DNA of 64,000 bases from Marinobacter nanhaiticus D15-8W (GTDB lineage: Bacteria > Pseudomonadota > Gammaproteobacteria > Pseudomonadales > Oleiphilaceae), in the NCBI RefSeq assembly GCF_036511935.1, contig NZ_AP028878.1, forward strand, positions 4,092,001-4,156,000, in the 5' to 3' direction. A program made the position numbers and the translations under genes. Position 1 is the stretch's first letter. Each line of letters begins with the position of its first letter. The notes under the pieces are model-generated. The model searched no databases. It had not been told where the DNA came from and saw only the letters and a list, made by a program, of their open reading frames with translations. Shown piece by piece: positions 62,421 to 64,000 of this stretch.

Positions 62421-62670
62421 GGGGCGCCTGTCGGCGCCTCCGAAGCTGAAGAGGGTGTTGCAAAACGTAGCGAGCGAAGGCTAGGCAAGGCGGAAATTCG
62501 CGAAAAAGCGCAGTTTACTGGTAGTAAATGAGCATTTTGAGCGAATTTCCAACGCCGCATGGCCGAGCGCAGTAGTTTTGCAACACCCTCTGAAGCGTCG
62601 GCTACATTTTTCGGAACCCTCGAGCGTGTAGCAGATGCTTTAGCTTCTGAGTAGCCCGCAGGGCTACCGG
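62421..62670. repeat. REP-like doublet C, interrupted by a MITE-like element
   Basis: Left unit (minus strand, split): head TGTAGCCGACG at 62606-62596, continuing after the insertion as CTTCAGCTTCGGAGGCGCC. Right unit (plus, from 62627): TGTAGCAGATGCTTTAGC, TTCTGAGTAG, then TAGCCCGCAGGGCTA. Same two head subtypes and orientation as doublet B, swapped in order. The 62368-62768 gap holds no gene. Confidence 0.82.
62452..62589. mobile_element. 138-bp MITE-like palindromic insertion
   Basis: Perfect 15-base terminal inverted repeats AGGGTGTTGCAAAAC / GTTTTGCAACACCCT (62452-62466, 62575-62589) and inner arms GGAAATTCGC / GCGAATTTCC. It is flanked by CTGAAG on both sides (62446-62451, 62590-62595), a 6-base target duplication; removing the element and one copy restores the uninterrupted repeat seen at 26.99 kb. 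There is no coding capacity, so it must be moved by a transposase encoded elsewhere. Confidence 0.8.
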
Positions 62671-62768
62671 GTGATCGGGAAAGCACGATAGTTCCAAGCA
62701 AGACGATACGGTGTGCACCCGATATTGCCGCACCACTACAACGATAACTGTTCCAGAGAGTTTCGGTC

Positions 62769-64000
62769 GTGCGAAAAACCAACCGTTTTTGGGCCAGGCG
62801 CCGCCTGCTGCCCCTCGTCCTTATTGTTATCGCGATTGCGGTCGTGGTGGCGCTGTTCAGGCTCAAGCCTGCACCTCCCGAAGCCACGGCCGAAGAAAAG
62901 GCCTGGCCTGTCCAGACCTCGGTGATCGAATCCGCCGCACGCTCGCCGCAACTACGTTTGCTGGGCCGTATCGAGACTCCCTACCAGTCCACCCTGAGCG
63001 CCGCCGTTACGGCTAATGTCGAAGCCCTACCGGTGCTCGAAGGCCAGGCGGTCGACCAGGGCGATATCATCATCGAACTGGAAGACACCGAAGTGGAACT
63101 GCTGCGGGCGCAGCGCCAGGCCGATGTGAACGAACTGCAGAGCCAGATCAAGCAGGAACAGAACCAATTCAAGGCTGACCAACGCCTACTGGAGCGCGAA
63201 AAGGCGCTGGTCGCTATTTCACAGCGCGCGCTGGATCGTGAAAACCGCCTGGAAGCTTCCAACCTCAACAGCCGTGCCCGTATCGACCAGGCTCAACAGG
63301 CCCTGCAGTCCGCGGAAATTTCACTGGTGAACCGGGAGCTGGCGGTCGCCAATCACGAAAGCCGGCTGCAATCCCTTGAGGCCCGTCTGGCTCGGGCTAA
63401 GGCCCTACTCGAGCAAGCCAAGCTCGACCTGGAACGCACTTCAATCCGGGCGCCCTTTGCTGGCGTGGTCACTGACATTCAGGTCAGCCCCGGTGAGCGG
63501 GTACGTCCCGGTGAGGTCCTGGCAAGCCTCTATGCCACCGACAACCTGGAAGTACGCGCCCAGATCCCCATGCAGCGCGTGGGTGTGGTCCAGCAAGCCC
63601 TGGCTGACAAGGCCAGCCTGACCGCGACCACATCGATCACGGGCGATCCCTACGAACTCCTGCTGGCCCGACTTTCCGGCCAGGTCAATCCGGGGGCCGG
63701 CGGTGTGGATGGCTTGTTCCGGTTTGCCGACGAAACACCGTCCGCCGCCCTGAACCGCACGCTGGACCTGACCCTGGAACTGCCGCCGCAGTCCAACCTG
63801 TTTTCCGTACCGGTCTCGTCATTGTACGACGAGCACACGCTATACCGTATCTCCGAAGGCAGGCTCGAGTCGGTCGATGTGACGGTCGTCGGTGATCGCT
63901 TTGGCGACGGTCGTCAGAGCCTGCTCGTGCGTTCCAAACAACTCAAGACCGGCGATCGTATTCTCACCACTCAGCTACCCAACGCCATCAGCGGCCTCAA
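62769..64000 (+). CDS. RND efflux periplasmic adaptor (HlyD/MFP family), 3' end missing
   Basis: The frame is open from GTG 62769 to the window end (410 complete codons). N-terminus: basic start and one membrane anchor (about 13-30, 'LLPLVLIVIAIAVVVALF'). Then the lipoyl/barrel-sandwich half 'VEALPVLEGQAVDQGDIIIE', a long coiled hairpin (about 110-220, rich in Gln/Glu/Arg), the second lipoyl half 'TSIRAPFAGVVTDIQVSPGE', and a beta-barrel domain ('YATDNLEVRAQIPMQRVG'). Membrane-fusion protein linking an RND pump to an outer-membrane channel; the pump gene probably follows beyond 64000. The start has only a weak GAGAG site. Confidence 0.85.
   Translation, partial: MRKTNRFWARRRLLPLVLIVIAIAVVVALFRLKPAPPEATAEEKAWPVQTSVIESAARSPQLRLLGRIETPYQSTLSAAVTANVEALPVLEGQAVDQGDIIIELEDTEVELLRAQRQADVNELQSQIKQEQNQFKADQRLLEREKALVAISQRALDRENRLEASNLNSRARIDQAQQALQSAEISLVNRELAVANHESRLQSLEARLARAKALLEQAKLDLERTSIRAPFAGVVTDIQVSPGERVRPGEVLASLYATDNLEVRAQIPMQRVGVVQQALADKASLTATTSITGDPYELLLARLSGQVNPGAGGVDGLFRFADETPSAALNRTLDLTLELPPQSNLFSVPVSSLYDEHTLYRISEGRLESVDVTVVGDRFGDGRQSLLVRSKQLKTGDRILTTQLPNAISGL

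Overview
The window looks like a stretch of a marine gammaproteobacterial chromosome, most like Marinobacter or a close relative. The reasons are the Pseudomonas/Marinobacter gene orders (SIS gene-sspB-sspA-petCBA-rpsI-rplM; psi-rimI-prfC; tkt-epd-pgk-fba; bioA-rsmE), an AlkB alkane hydroxylase with a divergent GntR regulator, and a glucosylglycerate compatible-solute cluster. The species is inferred from gene content only; no database search was possible. I see no prophage, integron, CRISPR array or transposase. Mobile-type signals are limited to small non-coding repeats.

Layout. 1-10,000: end of a DiaA-like SIS gene, then on the minus strand sspBA, cytochrome bc1 (petABC), ribosomal proteins L13/S9, a TatD-type hydrolase, RF3, an orphan CbiM-like permease, rimI and a pseudomonad-type DNA polymerase III psi gene. 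10,300-16,330: a complete minus-strand rRNA operon (16S, tRNA-Ile, tRNA-Ala, 23S, 5S) with three tandem promoters, two boxA sites and a terminator. 16,500-21,850: pssA, ilvC, ilvN, ilvI with a roughly 300-nt leader, and a DUF4124 gene. 22,000-26,900: alkB/gntR, a DUF4864 protein, an orphan periplasmic solute-binding protein and a DUF6160-like exported protein. 27,000-30,940: glucosylglycerate synthesis and phosphorolysis. 31,175-34,517: a flippase-like membrane protein and a fusion of a degenerate metallophosphoesterase with a GT4 glycosyltransferase. 34,581-41,734: DUF523/DUF1722, DUF481, TrhO, an outer-membrane barrel, a DsbA-like protein, nitronate monooxygenase and cbpM/cbpA.

42,010-46,054 holds the best candidate for an undescribed system: four overlapping genes, DUF3348 - DUF802 (MotA/ZorA-like with a very long coiled coil) - OmpA/MotB-like with an intact membrane Asp - DUF2894. 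It has the architecture of an ion-driven membrane motor with two unknown soluble partners. It lies between core genes and carries none of the effector genes of the Zorya defence system.

46,140-51,584: fba, pgk, epd, tkt (minus). 51,863-56,691: an ArsR-methyltransferase regulator of SahR type with an operator palindrome, then metK, ahcY, metF, so the SAM cycle and its probable regulator sit together. 57,028-59,301: glnHPQ glutamine ABC transporter. 59,567-64,000: DUF2505, bioA, rsmE and the start of an RND periplasmic adaptor. Three REP-like doublets lie in intergenic regions at 26.9, 59.4 and 62.4 kb. The last is interrupted by a 138-bp MITE-like hairpin element flanked by a 6-bp direct repeat.
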